DNA of 64,000 nucleotides from Deltaproteobacteria bacterium (lineage in GTDB: Bacteria > JADJOY01): NCBI GenBank assembly GCA_016713535.1, contig JADJOY010000003.1, positions 479,889-543,888 on the forward strand. The letters run 5' to 3'. This document shows positions 54,797 through 62,982 of the stretch, one piece after another. Under the pieces are notes generated by a model, which did no database searches, was not told where the DNA came from, and saw only the letters and a program-made list of their open reading frames with translations. The translations under genes were made by a program, and so were the position numbers. Numbering within the stretch: position 1 is the first letter of the stretch; each line of letters opens with the position of its first letter.

Positions 54797-56404
54797 ATGC
54801 AGTTCAATCTCGCCGATCTCTGGGAATGCGTCGTCGACAACGTGCCCGATCGCGAGGCGATCGTGTGCGGGCCGCGCCGCCTGACCTTCCAGCAGGCCGA
54901 GGAGCGCTCGAACCGCCTCGCCCACGCCCTCGCGGCGCGCGGCATCGGCAAGGACGACCGCGTCGGTCTCTACCTCTACAACGGCTCCGAATACGTCGAG
55001 GGCTCGCTCGCGGCGCACAAGATCCGCGCCGTGCCCATCAACGTGAACTACCGCTACGTCGAGGAGGAGCTGCGCTACCTGTTCAAGGACGCGGGCCTCA
55101 AGGCGCTGGTCTTCCACCGCGAGTTCGCGCCCAAGATCGCCGCCGTGAAGGACGAGTTCCCCGGTCTCGGCGTGTTCCTCCACGTCGAGGACGGCTCGAG
55201 CGCCGACGTGAGTGCGATGGGCTCGACCGAATACGAGGCGGCGCTCGCGGCGGCGTCGCCGGCGCGCGACTTCGCCGAGCGCTCGGCCGACGACCTCTAC
55301 ATGCTCTACACCGGCGGCACCACCGGCATGCCGAAGGGCGTCATGTGGCGCCAGGAAGACCTCTTCATGGCCGCGCTCGGCGGCGGCAACATCGGCGGCC
55401 CGCCGCTCGAGAAGCCCGAGGAGATCGGCCCCAAGTCGTGCTCGCGGCCGCAGTTCATCATGATCCCCGCGGCGCCGCTCATGCACGGCTCGGCGCAGTG
55501 GGCGGCCTTCATCGCGCTCTATTCGGGCGACAAGATCGTCATCCCGACCGGCAAGAAGTTCGACCCCGACCTGATCTGGCGGCTCGTCGGCGAGGAGAAG
55601 GTCAACCAGTTCGCGCTCGTCGGCGACGCGATGGCGCGGCCGCTCGCCGAGCAGCTCGCCAACAACCCGGGCAAGTACGACACCTCGACGCTGTTCGTGG
55701 TGGGCTCGGGCGGCGCCGTGTTCTCGGCGGCGGTCAAGAAGCAGTTCCTCGACCAGCTCCCGCACGCGATGATCTTCGACGGCTTCGGCGGCTCGGAGGT
55801 GGGTCACCAGGGCACCGGCACGGGTGAGGGCGGAGCACCGCGCTTCCGCGTCGACGATCGCACCGGCGTCTTCGATCCCGAGACCCTCGAACCCCTCGAG
55901 CCCGGGTCGGGCAAGGTCGGACGGCTCGGCAAGTGCGGGCACATCCCGCTCGGCTACTGGAACGACCCCGAGAAGACCGCCAAGACGTTCTTCACCATCA
56001 GCGGCAAGCGCTGGGTGCTGCCCGGCGACATGGCCTCGATCGAAGACGACGGCACGATCACGCTCTTCGGCCGTGAGTCGGTGTGCATCAACTCGGGCGG
56101 CGAGAAGATCTTCACCGAGGAGGTGGAGGCGGCGCTGCGCTCCCACGACAAGGTGTTCGACGCGATCGTGGTCGGCGTGCCCGACGAGCGCTGGGGCCAG
56201 CGCGTCGCCGCCGTGGTGCAGGCGCGCGCGGGCGACGCCCCGACCCTCGACGAGCTGGTGGCGCACTGCCGCACCAAGATCGCGGGCTACAAGGTGCCGC
56301 GCCAGCTCCACCTGGTGACCGAGCTGGTGCGCCAGCCGAGCGGCAAGCCCGACTTCAAGTGGGCGAAGGCGGTCGCCAGCGGAGAGACGCCACCCGCGCG
56401 TTGA
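54797..56404 (+). CDS. Acyl-CoA synthetase (FadD-like)
   Basis: Intact 535-residue ANL ligase: YTGGTTGMPKGVMWRQED, FDGFGGSEVGHQG, GDMASIEDDGTITLFGRES, INSGGEKIFTEEVE and the C-terminal lysine in QPSGKPDFKWAK. It closely parallels the synthetase at 26431 in length and in the VPINVNYRYVEEELRYL segment, so the two are paralogues. Activates a carboxylic acid to its CoA thioester; in this operon probably a sterol side-chain or ring fragment. Gap of 30 bp to the preceding dehydrogenase. Confidence 0.92.
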   Translation: MQFNLADLWECVVDNVPDREAIVCGPRRLTFQQAEERSNRLAHALAARGIGKDDRVGLYLYNGSEYVEGSLAAHKIRAVPINVNYRYVEEELRYLFKDAGLKALVFHREFAPKIAAVKDEFPGLGVFLHVEDGSSADVSAMGSTEYEAALAAASPARDFAERSADDLYMLYTGGTTGMPKGVMWRQEDLFMAALGGGNIGGPPLEKPEEIGPKSCSRPQFIMIPAAPLMHGSAQWAAFIALYSGDKIVIPTGKKFDPDLIWRLVGEEKVNQFALVGDAMARPLAEQLANNPGKYDTSTLFVVGSGGAVFSAAVKKQFLDQLPHAMIFDGFGGSEVGHQGTGTGEGGAPRFRVDDRTGVFDPETLEPLEPGSGKVGRLGKCGHIPLGYWNDPEKTAKTFFTISGKRWVLPGDMASIEDDGTITLFGRESVCINSGGEKIFTEEVEAALRSHDKVFDAIVVGVPDERWGQRVAAVVQARAGDAPTLDELVAHCRTKIAGYKVPRQLHLVTELVRQPSGKPDFKWAKAVASGETPPAR

Positions 56405-56474
56405 GCACGGCACCCCGAACCGCCGCGACGCTCCGGACCGCGCGCGGCACACTCGCAACCCCGACGAGGACTCC

Positions 56475-57032
56475 ATGGGCCACGTGTTCGACCCCGAGGT
56501 GCTGGCCGAGATCGCCAAGAAGGGCGTCGGCCTGCCCCACGACCAGATGTTCCGCACCATCCACGCGGCGCTCTACGAGCGCTACCCCAAGCACATTCAC
56601 CCCGAGATCCGCTGGATCTTCAACAACGCCGGTGGCGCGATGGGGCAGATGACGCTCCTGCACGCGTCGCTCAGCGAGTACCTGCTCTTCTTCGGTACGC
56701 CGATCGGCACCGAAGGGCACTCGGGGCGCTACGCCACCCACGTGTGGGACTTCATGATGGAAGGCGAGATGTGGTGCTACGTCGAGGGCGAGACGCAGCG
56801 CACCGTCTACACGCCCGGCGAGTACGCCTACCTCGGCAAGGACAAGGTCAAGGGCTACCGCATCCCCGACCACGGCTGGATGCTCGAGTACGCACGCGGC
56901 CCCATCCCCACGATGGTGCCGTTCGGGCTCGCCGACTCGGTGTTCTCCACCGTCGACTACAAGTGCGTGCTGCGCACCCTGTGGATGTACGGCTCGCTGG
57001 TCGTGAAGGAACTGATGCAGGGGAAGGTCTGA
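56475..57032 (+). CDS. ERG2/sigma-1-receptor-like protein, putative sterol isomerase
   Basis: 185-residue homologue of the fungal C-8 sterol isomerase ERG2 and the animal sigma-1 receptor. Family segments in order: FDPEVLAEIAKKGVGL, IRWIFNNAGGAMGQMTLLHA, SLSEYLLFFGTPIGTEGHSG, YTPGEYAYLGKDKVKGYRIP, WMLEYARGPIPTMVPFGLAD and FSTVDYKCVLRTLWMYG. Asp92 and Glu138 align with D126 and E172 of the sigma-1 receptor, the two acids of the ligand pocket needed for ERG2 catalysis. The N-terminal transmembrane helix of eukaryotic members is absent. It lies between a fadD-type gene and a KstR-like repressor gene. Delta8-Delta7 double-bond shift of a sterol is the suggested reaction; not proven. Confidence 0.9.
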   Translation: MGHVFDPEVLAEIAKKGVGLPHDQMFRTIHAALYERYPKHIHPEIRWIFNNAGGAMGQMTLLHASLSEYLLFFGTPIGTEGHSGRYATHVWDFMMEGEMWCYVEGETQRTVYTPGEYAYLGKDKVKGYRIPDHGWMLEYARGPIPTMVPFGLADSVFSTVDYKCVLRTLWMYGSLVVKELMQGKV

Positions 57033-57037
57033 AGACG

Positions 57038-57718
57038 ATGGCAACCAAGGCACGTCGCCCGGCGACACTGACCGCTTCTCCGAAGGCGCGGGGCTTGCGC
57101 ACCGCTCGCGGCAAGGCCGATCGGCGGCGCTCGGAGCCGAGTGATCGGATCGTCGCCACCGCGATCGAGCTCGCCGAGCGCGGCGGCTTCGAGGCGGTGA
57201 GGCTGCGCGACGTGGCCGCCCACGCCGAGGTCGCCCTCGGCACGCTCTACAGGCGCTTTCGCAGCAAGGAAGACATCCTGGTGGCGGCCCTCGAGCAGGA
57301 GGCGGAGCGCCTCGAGCAGCAGCTCGCGGCCAAGCCGATCCGCGACGCCGAGGTCCTCGACCGGATCGCTTCGTTCTTCAAGGCGATCACCAAGCTGCTC
57401 ACGAGCCGGCCCAACCTGGCGCGCGCCGTGATCCGCTCGGTGGCCTCGGGTGACGTCGAGGCGATGGCTCGAGTGGCGTCGTTCCACTCGCGCATCACGC
57501 GCTTGATCACGGACGCGATCCGCGGGACGCCGAGCGTCAACGGCGTCGACGAGCCGAGCGAGAAGGAGTTCACGGTCGCCTACCTGCTGCAGCAGGTGTG
57601 GTTCGCCGCCCTGGTGGGCTGGGCGGGCGGCTTGAGCGACAAGAACGATGTCGTCGAGCACATGCGGTTCTCGGCCGACCTGATTCTGAAGGGCGCGGCC
57701 GCGTCGGCAACAGGATGA
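57038..57718 (+). CDS. TetR-family regulator, KstR-like
   Basis: 226-residue repressor. After a basic, disordered head (~35 residues) comes the TetR helix-turn-helix: RIVATAIELAERGGFEAVRL, RDVAAHAEVALGTLYRRF, SKEDILVAALEQE. This closely follows KstR of mycobacteria (GGYEAV, VAVGTLYRYF, SKVHLLVSALGRE). The ligand-binding helices include VAYLLQQVWFAALVGWAGG. ATG 57038 starts 5 bp after the ERG2-like stop; the stop overlaps the next Rieske ATG. Five palindromes of KstR type in the window, one upstream of this operon, suggest it represses them and itself, with a CoA-thioester inducer by analogy. Confidence 0.88.
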   Translation: MATKARRPATLTASPKARGLRTARGKADRRRSEPSDRIVATAIELAERGGFEAVRLRDVAAHAEVALGTLYRRFRSKEDILVAALEQEAERLEQQLAAKPIRDAEVLDRIASFFKAITKLLTSRPNLARAVIRSVASGDVEAMARVASFHSRITRLITDAIRGTPSVNGVDEPSEKEFTVAYLLQQVWFAALVGWAGGLSDKNDVVEHMRFSADLILKGAAASATG

Positions 57719-58653
57719 CGCGGAGCTTCCCGTTCCACCCGTTCCCGAGCGGCTGGTACCAGGTCGCGTACGTCGACGACGTCCCGGCGGGGCACGTCCA
57801 GGCGCTTCACTACTTCGGTCGGGACCTGGTGCTCTTCCGCACCGAGGGCGGGGCGCTGCGGGTCTTCGACGCCCACTGCGTCCACCTCGGCGCGCACCTC
57901 GGCGTGGGGGGGAAGGTGGTGGGCGAGAGCCTGCGCTGCCCGTTCCACGCGTGGCGCTGGGGCGTCGACGGCGCGTGTGTCGAGGTGCCGTACAGCGACC
58001 GTCCGCCGGCGGCGGCGCGGATGCGGGCGTGGCCGGTGCGCGAGGTGAACGGCCTGGTGATGGTGTTCCACGACGAGACCGGCGTGGCACCCGGCTGGGA
58101 AGTGCCGGTGGTGAGCGAGGTCGGCCACGACGAGTGGACGCCCTTCGAGAAGCGGCGCTGGAAGATCCGCACCCAGCCCCAGGAGATGGCCGAGAACGCC
58201 GTCGACCGCGCCCACTTCCGCTACGTCCACGGCACGCTGACGGTGCCCGAGTCGGAGGCGGAAGCCGACGGGCCCGTGTTGCGCGTGCGCTCCAAGATGA
58301 AGCTCGCGACGCCGATGGGCGAGATGGACGGCGCCATCGAGTCGGATGCGTGGGGCTTCGGCTTCGGCGTGGTGCGCTTCCAGGGCATCGTCGAGACCGT
58401 GCTCCTGAGCTCGGTGGTGCCGATCGACGGCGAGCACGTCGACGTGTGGTTCTCGTTCAGCGTGAAGAAGCTGCCGAGCCGCGGTGCCACCCGCGGCGTG
58501 GGCGCTGCCCTCGTCGCCGACATCGAGAAGCAGCTCGCCGAGGACACGCCGATCTGGGAGAACAAGGCGCACTTGACCGCGCCGGCGCTCTGCCCCGACG
58601 ACGGCCCGATCGGCCTCCTGCGCCGCTGGGCGAAGCAGTTCTACCCGGGGTGA
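57715..58653 (+). CDS. Rieske non-heme iron oxygenase, KshA-like (copy 3)
   Basis: 312-residue oxygenase. Rieske ligands C55-x-H57 (CVHLGAHLG, where copies 1 and 2 have CPHLG) and C75-xx-H78; mononuclear iron ligands D164, H167 and H172 in VDRAHFRYVH. Starts FPFHPFPSGWYQVAYVDD, plainly paralogous to 14405 and 22142. ATGA overlap with the KstR-like regulator puts it in the same operon as the ERG2-like and acyl-CoA genes. KshA-type steroid hydroxylation is the leading guess; the electron donor is not encoded nearby. Confidence 0.9.
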   Translation: MTRSFPFHPFPSGWYQVAYVDDVPAGHVQALHYFGRDLVLFRTEGGALRVFDAHCVHLGAHLGVGGKVVGESLRCPFHAWRWGVDGACVEVPYSDRPPAAARMRAWPVREVNGLVMVFHDETGVAPGWEVPVVSEVGHDEWTPFEKRRWKIRTQPQEMAENAVDRAHFRYVHGTLTVPESEAEADGPVLRVRSKMKLATPMGEMDGAIESDAWGFGFGVVRFQGIVETVLLSSVVPIDGEHVDVWFSFSVKKLPSRGATRGVGAALVADIEKQLAEDTPIWENKAHLTAPALCPDDGPIGLLRRWAKQFYPG

Positions 58654-58695
58654 GAAGGGTCGCGAGGCGCAGCGCGGCCGCTCCGCGAGTCCCGC

Positions 58696-58885
58696 GGGCG
58701 GGGACGGGCCCCGCCCCTACCTTCGCGCGGCGGGTGATGCGTGGGAGTGTAGGGGCGAGCGCGAGCTCGCCCGATTTCCCGCTGGGCGATCGCGCCGACC
58801 GGTCGCAGCCCGGCCGATCCCGCGCAAGCCGGGCACGGCAGTGCCGGTCGATCTCGCGCCCGGGCGGCCTCGCGGCCGCCACTAC
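58696..58885. repeat. Three REP-like GTAG hairpins in a gene-free gap
   Basis: The ~300-bp gap 58654-58951 has no gene before 58952. It has hairpins at 58696-58720 (minus, GGGCGGGG stem with CTAC), 58749-58772 (plus, GTAG with GGGCGAGC-GCGA-GCTCGCCC) and 58862-58885 (minus, GGGCGGCC/GGCCGCC with CTAC). Confidence 0.7.
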
Positions 58886-58939
58886 GCTCCCATGCGGCGC
58901 CCGCTCGTCCGCCCGCGACGTGGCGCTCCGGACGCGGCG

Positions 58940-58945
58940 TATACT
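58940..58945 (+). promoter_or_regulatory. Possible -10 element placing a GTG start at +1
   Basis: TATACT ends 6 bp before the GTG at 58952, so a transcript starting at the usual distance would begin at the start codon itself (leaderless). No clear -35 box is seen. Confidence 0.35.
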
Positions 58946-58951
58946 CGGGGC

Positions 58952-59230
58952 GTGGCGTCCGTGGGAGAGCGGTTGCGCGCCGAGGATCTCGAGCGCATGC
59001 GTCGGCTGACGCTGGACGAGCGCCTGGCCGAAGCGTTCGCGCTGGGCGATCAGGCGATCGAGATCTGTGCGAGCGTGAACGGCATCAGCCGCGACGAGGC
59101 CCGCCGCCTCCTCGAGCGATCGGCACAAGCAGGGCGCCGCGCATCCAGGTCATGCAAACCGCGATCGGATGACGGGGCGCGGGCAATCGAGCCGGTCGCC
59201 GCGAGCTCGGCGGGGATCTCGCGGCGATGA
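58952..59230 (+). CDS. Small hypothetical protein
   Basis: 92 residues with a helical core MRRLTLDERLAEAFALGDQA, then EICASVNGISRDEARRLLER, and a serine/arginine tail. Short proteins of this kind, with a LTxxERL..A..LG motif, accompany other bacterial genes but have no known role. GTG 58952 is chosen from the TATACT position; the frame upstream is non-conserved. Overlaps the next gene's start by 4 bp. Confidence 0.55.
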   Translation: MASVGERLRAEDLERMRRLTLDERLAEAFALGDQAIEICASVNGISRDEARRLLERSAQAGRRASRSCKPRSDDGARAIEPVAASSAGISRR

Positions 59231-60007
59231 TCGAGGCGGTCGGGCTCACCGCGCACTACGGGGTCCGCCCGATTCTCCGCGACGTGAGCCTGCACGTCGC
59301 CACCGGAGAACTGGTCGCGATCATGGGCCCCAACGGCGTCGGAAAGACGACCTTGCTCAAGGTGCTCGCCGGAGCTCTCCCGCCGCGCGCGGGCCACGTG
59401 CTCGTCGACGGACTTCCGACGCGGTTCCTCGGAGGAAGCCGAGCGCGCGATCCGCAAGCGCACGGTGTTCCTCTCCGCCGAGCCGTGGATTGGTCGCCTG
59501 GGCACCGGGCGGGACTTCCTGCTCGCGGTGGGGCGGCTGTGGGAGATCGGTGCTGATCGCCTCTTCGATCACGTGGAGCGTCTGCTCGAGCTCTTCCGGC
59601 TGACAAGCAAGGCAGATGTGAGCATCGGTTCCTACTCCACGGGCGAACGCAAGAAGATCGCGCTGGCGGGCGCGCTGGTCACCGATGCGACGGTCATGAT
59701 CCTCGACGAGCCATTCGCCGGGGGGCTCGACCCCGCCGGCATCGCGGCGCTGTCCCGGGTGCTCCGGTACTTCGCGGAGAGCGGCGAGCGGACCATCGTG
59801 ATCGCTACGCCGGTGCCCGAGCTGGTCCAGGGGCTTGCGCATCGAGTGGCGGTCCTGAGCGAAGGTCGGATCGCGGCGTTTGCCACTCCGGCCGAGCTCC
59901 GCGCGAGTGCGAGGGGCAGCGGATCTCTCCAGGAGGCGATCGAGGCGCTCCTTCCCGGCGGCTCGATCGATCCGGTGGCGCGATACCTCGAGGGTGCGAA
60001 GTCCTGA
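59227..60007 (+). CDS. ABC transporter ATP-binding protein, one frame break
   Basis: ATPase subunit of an export-type ABC system. Walker A GPNGVGKTT, a signature in the less common form YSTGERKK instead of LSGGQ, Walker B VMILDEPFAGG, then H-loop region TIVIATPVPEL with no histidine at the expected place. Frame changes near 59437 between LPTRFLG and the EEAERAIRKRTVFLSAEPWI part. The stop overlaps the ATG of the membrane gene at 60007. About 259 residues. Confidence 0.85.
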
Positions 60008-61300
60008 TGCGGTGGCTTGGCGCGGTTCTCCCCGCGCGCCGCTGGCTGTGGTTCGCGTTGAGCCTGTGGGCGGCGGCTTGGGCCACCGATCTGTTGTTGG
60101 TCCTCGGTCCCGCGCGTGAAGTGGCACTCGGGCACCCGTCGACCACCGGCCTGCGGCTGGTGAGGTTCTACTGGCGGGCACTATCGATGCCTCGCGAAGC
60201 GCTGATGCGTCGCGGGGCTCTGGACATCCTGGCGACCTACGGATTGTTCCGCGCCGTCGGCTTTCATCCGGTGCTGCGCCGGGACTATCGCGAGTGGCTG
60301 CTCGCGACGCCCTGGCGTCCGGGCAAGCTGTTACCGCTAGGCCCTGTCGAGCTGGTGGCCCAGGATCTGGTGCTGGTGTCGGCAGGCGTGGCGCTCCTCG
60401 TGCTCGCGGGTGACCGTCGACCGGCGGATCCGGCGATGGTCTTCCTCGTCGCGTACGCGGCGGGGAGCGTGCTGGCGCTTCGTCTGGCTGGCTCCCGGGC
60501 GCTCGGTCTCCTGGCTGCGGGTGCGGGGCTGGCTCTGCTCGCGACCGCGAAGCTGGCCCGCCGCGTTCGCAGTGCTGGCCGGGCTGGCGTGGTTGGCCTC
60601 GTTTGCGATGGGCCGGTCGCTGGTGAAACTGCGTACCTTCGACGGTTCGCTCAACACACTCCGCGGCCCGTTCAAGAACGCGCTCGAGTTGGCGCCCGGG
60701 TTCGCGCGGCTCGCACCCGTCGCGGCGACACGCTCGAGGCTCGATACGGCGCAAGCCCTGGCGAGCTCGGCGTTGATCGCATGGTGGCAGTTCGTCGGGG
60801 TGCGGATGATGCGCCAGTCACCTGCCGACGATTGGGAGATCGCGCGTCTCCTGGAGGTCGGTGTGACCGTGCTGGCTGTGCTCTCTCGGCTGACGGCGTA
60901 TCTGGATGGCTATGGCCCGCCACTCAGCGTGGCGGCGCGCTGGAAGGCGCGGCGCTGGGTCGTGCCCGGTTTCGACATCGTGTTCGGAGCACCGCGTGCG
61001 ATGGTGCTGCTCGGGTGGTGGCTCCCGCCGCTGACGGCCCCCGTGGTCGGTGACGAGCTCTCCTGCGCGTTCACGACCTTTCTCGTGTGTGCGATCGGCT
61101 ACCTGGCGGGACCGGACCGCGAGCGATGGCGGCTCGTGGGCGAGCACACGATCGCCGTCGAGCGATCGCCGTCGGCGCTGCGCATCGAGATCGGGTCAAC
61201 GACCCGTGAGCCGTCGCGCGCGGGGCCGGACGAGCCGCGGCTTCGGCGACCCCGATCGAGCCGTGATGCCGCTGCCACTCAGCTCCCCGTCGACTCGTAG
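60007..61300 (+). CDS. Multipass membrane protein, ABC permease partner, one frame break
   Basis: About 430 residues with several hydrophobic helices (LWFALSLWAAAWATDLLLVL, VLVSAGVALLVLAG, FAVLAGLAWLASFAMG, AMVLLGWWLPPLTA). It has no named domain I can identify, but its position and one-base overlap with the ATPase gene suggest the membrane part of that exporter. The frame changes near 60570 between ALLATAKLA and the RFAVLAG region. The last 22 bp overlap the convergent permease gene. Confidence 0.65.
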
Positions 61301-62052
61301 CGGCGGATGCCCGCGTCGAGCATGTGGTTGGCGAGGTAGAGCAGGCCGACTCCGACCACGGGTGTCGCGAGCGCGAAGCCGTCGAGCCCGCGCTCCCCGA
61401 GGAACGCCGACGCCGGGTAGAAGCACGCGAACCCGAACGGCAGCACGAACGTCATGAGCCACTGGATCCAGCGCGGGAACACCCGCAGCGGGTAGCGCGA
61501 GTACTCCATGAAGGTGAAGAGCGGCCGGAAGAGCCCGTAGCGGTTGAGCCACCAGAAGCTCGCGAAGGTGGTGATCAGGGCGATCCCGGCGAGCACCATC
61601 GCGGCCGAGATCCCGAGCACCACGAACTTGAGCAGCGTCGCCGCCGTGAACGCGATGCCGAGCTTGGTCGCGGCCCACGCGGCGATCAGCGCGCCCTTCA
61701 CGATGATCGCCATGTCGAAGGGGTAGAACTGCTCGAGGACCATCTGCAGGAGCGGCGGGAACGGCCGGAGCAGCACCCGGTCGAGCAGCCCCTCCACCAG
61801 GTAGAGGTTCCCGAAGTCCCACATCAGCGTGAAGAGCAGGCACGAGAAGAGCCCGAAGCTGAACTGGCCGAAGCCGTAGAGGAACACGATCTCCTCGAAG
61901 CTCCACCCGCTCATGCTCGGCACCTCGCCGAACACCAGCACGAAGAAGGTGAGGTTCACCACGCTCCACAGCACCGTGGAGAAGAGCGAGATCGCGAGCT
62001 CGGTGCGGTAGGTGAGCTTCACCTTGAGGTTCTGGGCGATGTAGTGGCCCAT
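61279..62052 (-). CDS. ABC-2 family permease
   Basis: 257-residue membrane protein with about six helices: LAISLFSTVLWSVVNLTFFV, FGLFSCLLFTLMWDFGNLYL, LGISAAMVLAGIALITTFAS and LDGFALATPVVGVGLLYLA. The signature GLLDRVLLRPFPPLLQ is typical of the ABC-2 (DUF990/PF06182-like) exporter permeases. ATG 62052 is used, but MSTAVASVPASRRPPPS in another frame beginning at 62125, joined near 62078, is probably the true N-terminus. Third gene of a three-gene exporter on the minus strand. Confidence 0.82.
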   Translation of the reverse strand: MGHYIAQNLKVKLTYRTELAISLFSTVLWSVVNLTFFVLVFGEVPSMSGWSFEEIVFLYGFGQFSFGLFSCLLFTLMWDFGNLYLVEGLLDRVLLRPFPPLLQMVLEQFYPFDMAIIVKGALIAAWAATKLGIAFTAATLLKFVVLGISAAMVLAGIALITTFASFWWLNRYGLFRPLFTFMEYSRYPLRVFPRWIQWLMTFVLPFGFACFYPASAFLGERGLDGFALATPVVGVGLLYLANHMLDAGIRRYESTGS

Positions 62053-62130
62053 GATGCCCAGCGTGTGGCGCCAGCGAAGGCGGCGGGCGGCGCGAGGCGG
62101 GCACGGACGCGACGGCGGTGCTCATCGGCT

Positions 62131-62982
62131 TCACCCGCCCTGGATCGAGATGTGGCGGCGTCCGAGCTCGTAGAAGCGCCGCACGCCGAGGAAGCCGAGC
62201 ACCACCCAGGTCCACGCGATCACCACCGCGCCCACCAGGTGCGGCCCGTCGATGCGGCCCAGGTACGCCTCGGCGGGCACGTAATAGATGAAGCTCGTCG
62301 GCAGGAGCTCGAGCGGCCGCGCCAGCCATGCGGGGAAGAAGGAAAGCGGGATGGTCGCGCCGCCCAGCAGCATCAGCACCAGCTCGACCGACCACGCGAG
62401 CTCGCCCGAGAACTCGACGAAGAACCCGATCAGTCCCGCCAGCGTGAACGCCAGGTTGTAGAGCAGGAACGCCGCCAGCGTGAGGCAGGAGGAACGCCAC
62501 GAACGTGCCGGCGTCGGGCGGCGCGGGCAGGGCACCCACGAGCGCGAAGTCGATGAGGGTGGGCACGCCCATCGTGAACACCTGGCTCGCGCCGCGCCCG
62601 GCGATGTAGCTCATCGCGAACCACGGGAAGGCGAGCGGCCGCAGCAGGTAGGTCGCGATCTGGCCGGTGCGGATCGCCTCGCCGATGAAGATGCTGATGT
62701 TGTTGGCGAAGAGCGTGCGCAGCGTCTGCATCAGCGCCACGTAGCCCGCGATCTCCGCCAGCCGGTGCCCGCCCATCACCTCGGGGCCGGACGCATAGAG
62801 CGCCGCGAAGATGTAGTACTGGAACGCGGCGGTGAGCGGCACCAGCACCAGCCGCATCCAGATCTGCGAGCGGTAGGCGAGGTCTCAACGAAGCCGAGCC
62901 GGAACACGTCGACGTAGGGCAGGAGGCCGGTGCGAGGGCCACGGCGGATGGCCCCGACGGTGGTGGCCGCGGTGGCGCTCAT
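62131..62982 (-). CDS. ABC-2 family permease, two frame breaks
   Basis: Second permease of the same exporter, about 280 residues: MSATAATTVGAIRRGPRTG, then after a break near 62890 WMRLVLVPLTAAFQYYIFAA, QTLRTLFANNISIFIGEAIR, RTGQIATYLLRPLAFPWFAM, and after another near 62490 LAFTLAGLIGFFVEFSGELA with WSVELVLMLLGGATIPLSFF. GQIATYLLRPL parallels DRVLLRPF of the sister permease. ATG 62982 overlaps the ATPase stop. Confidence 0.8.
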
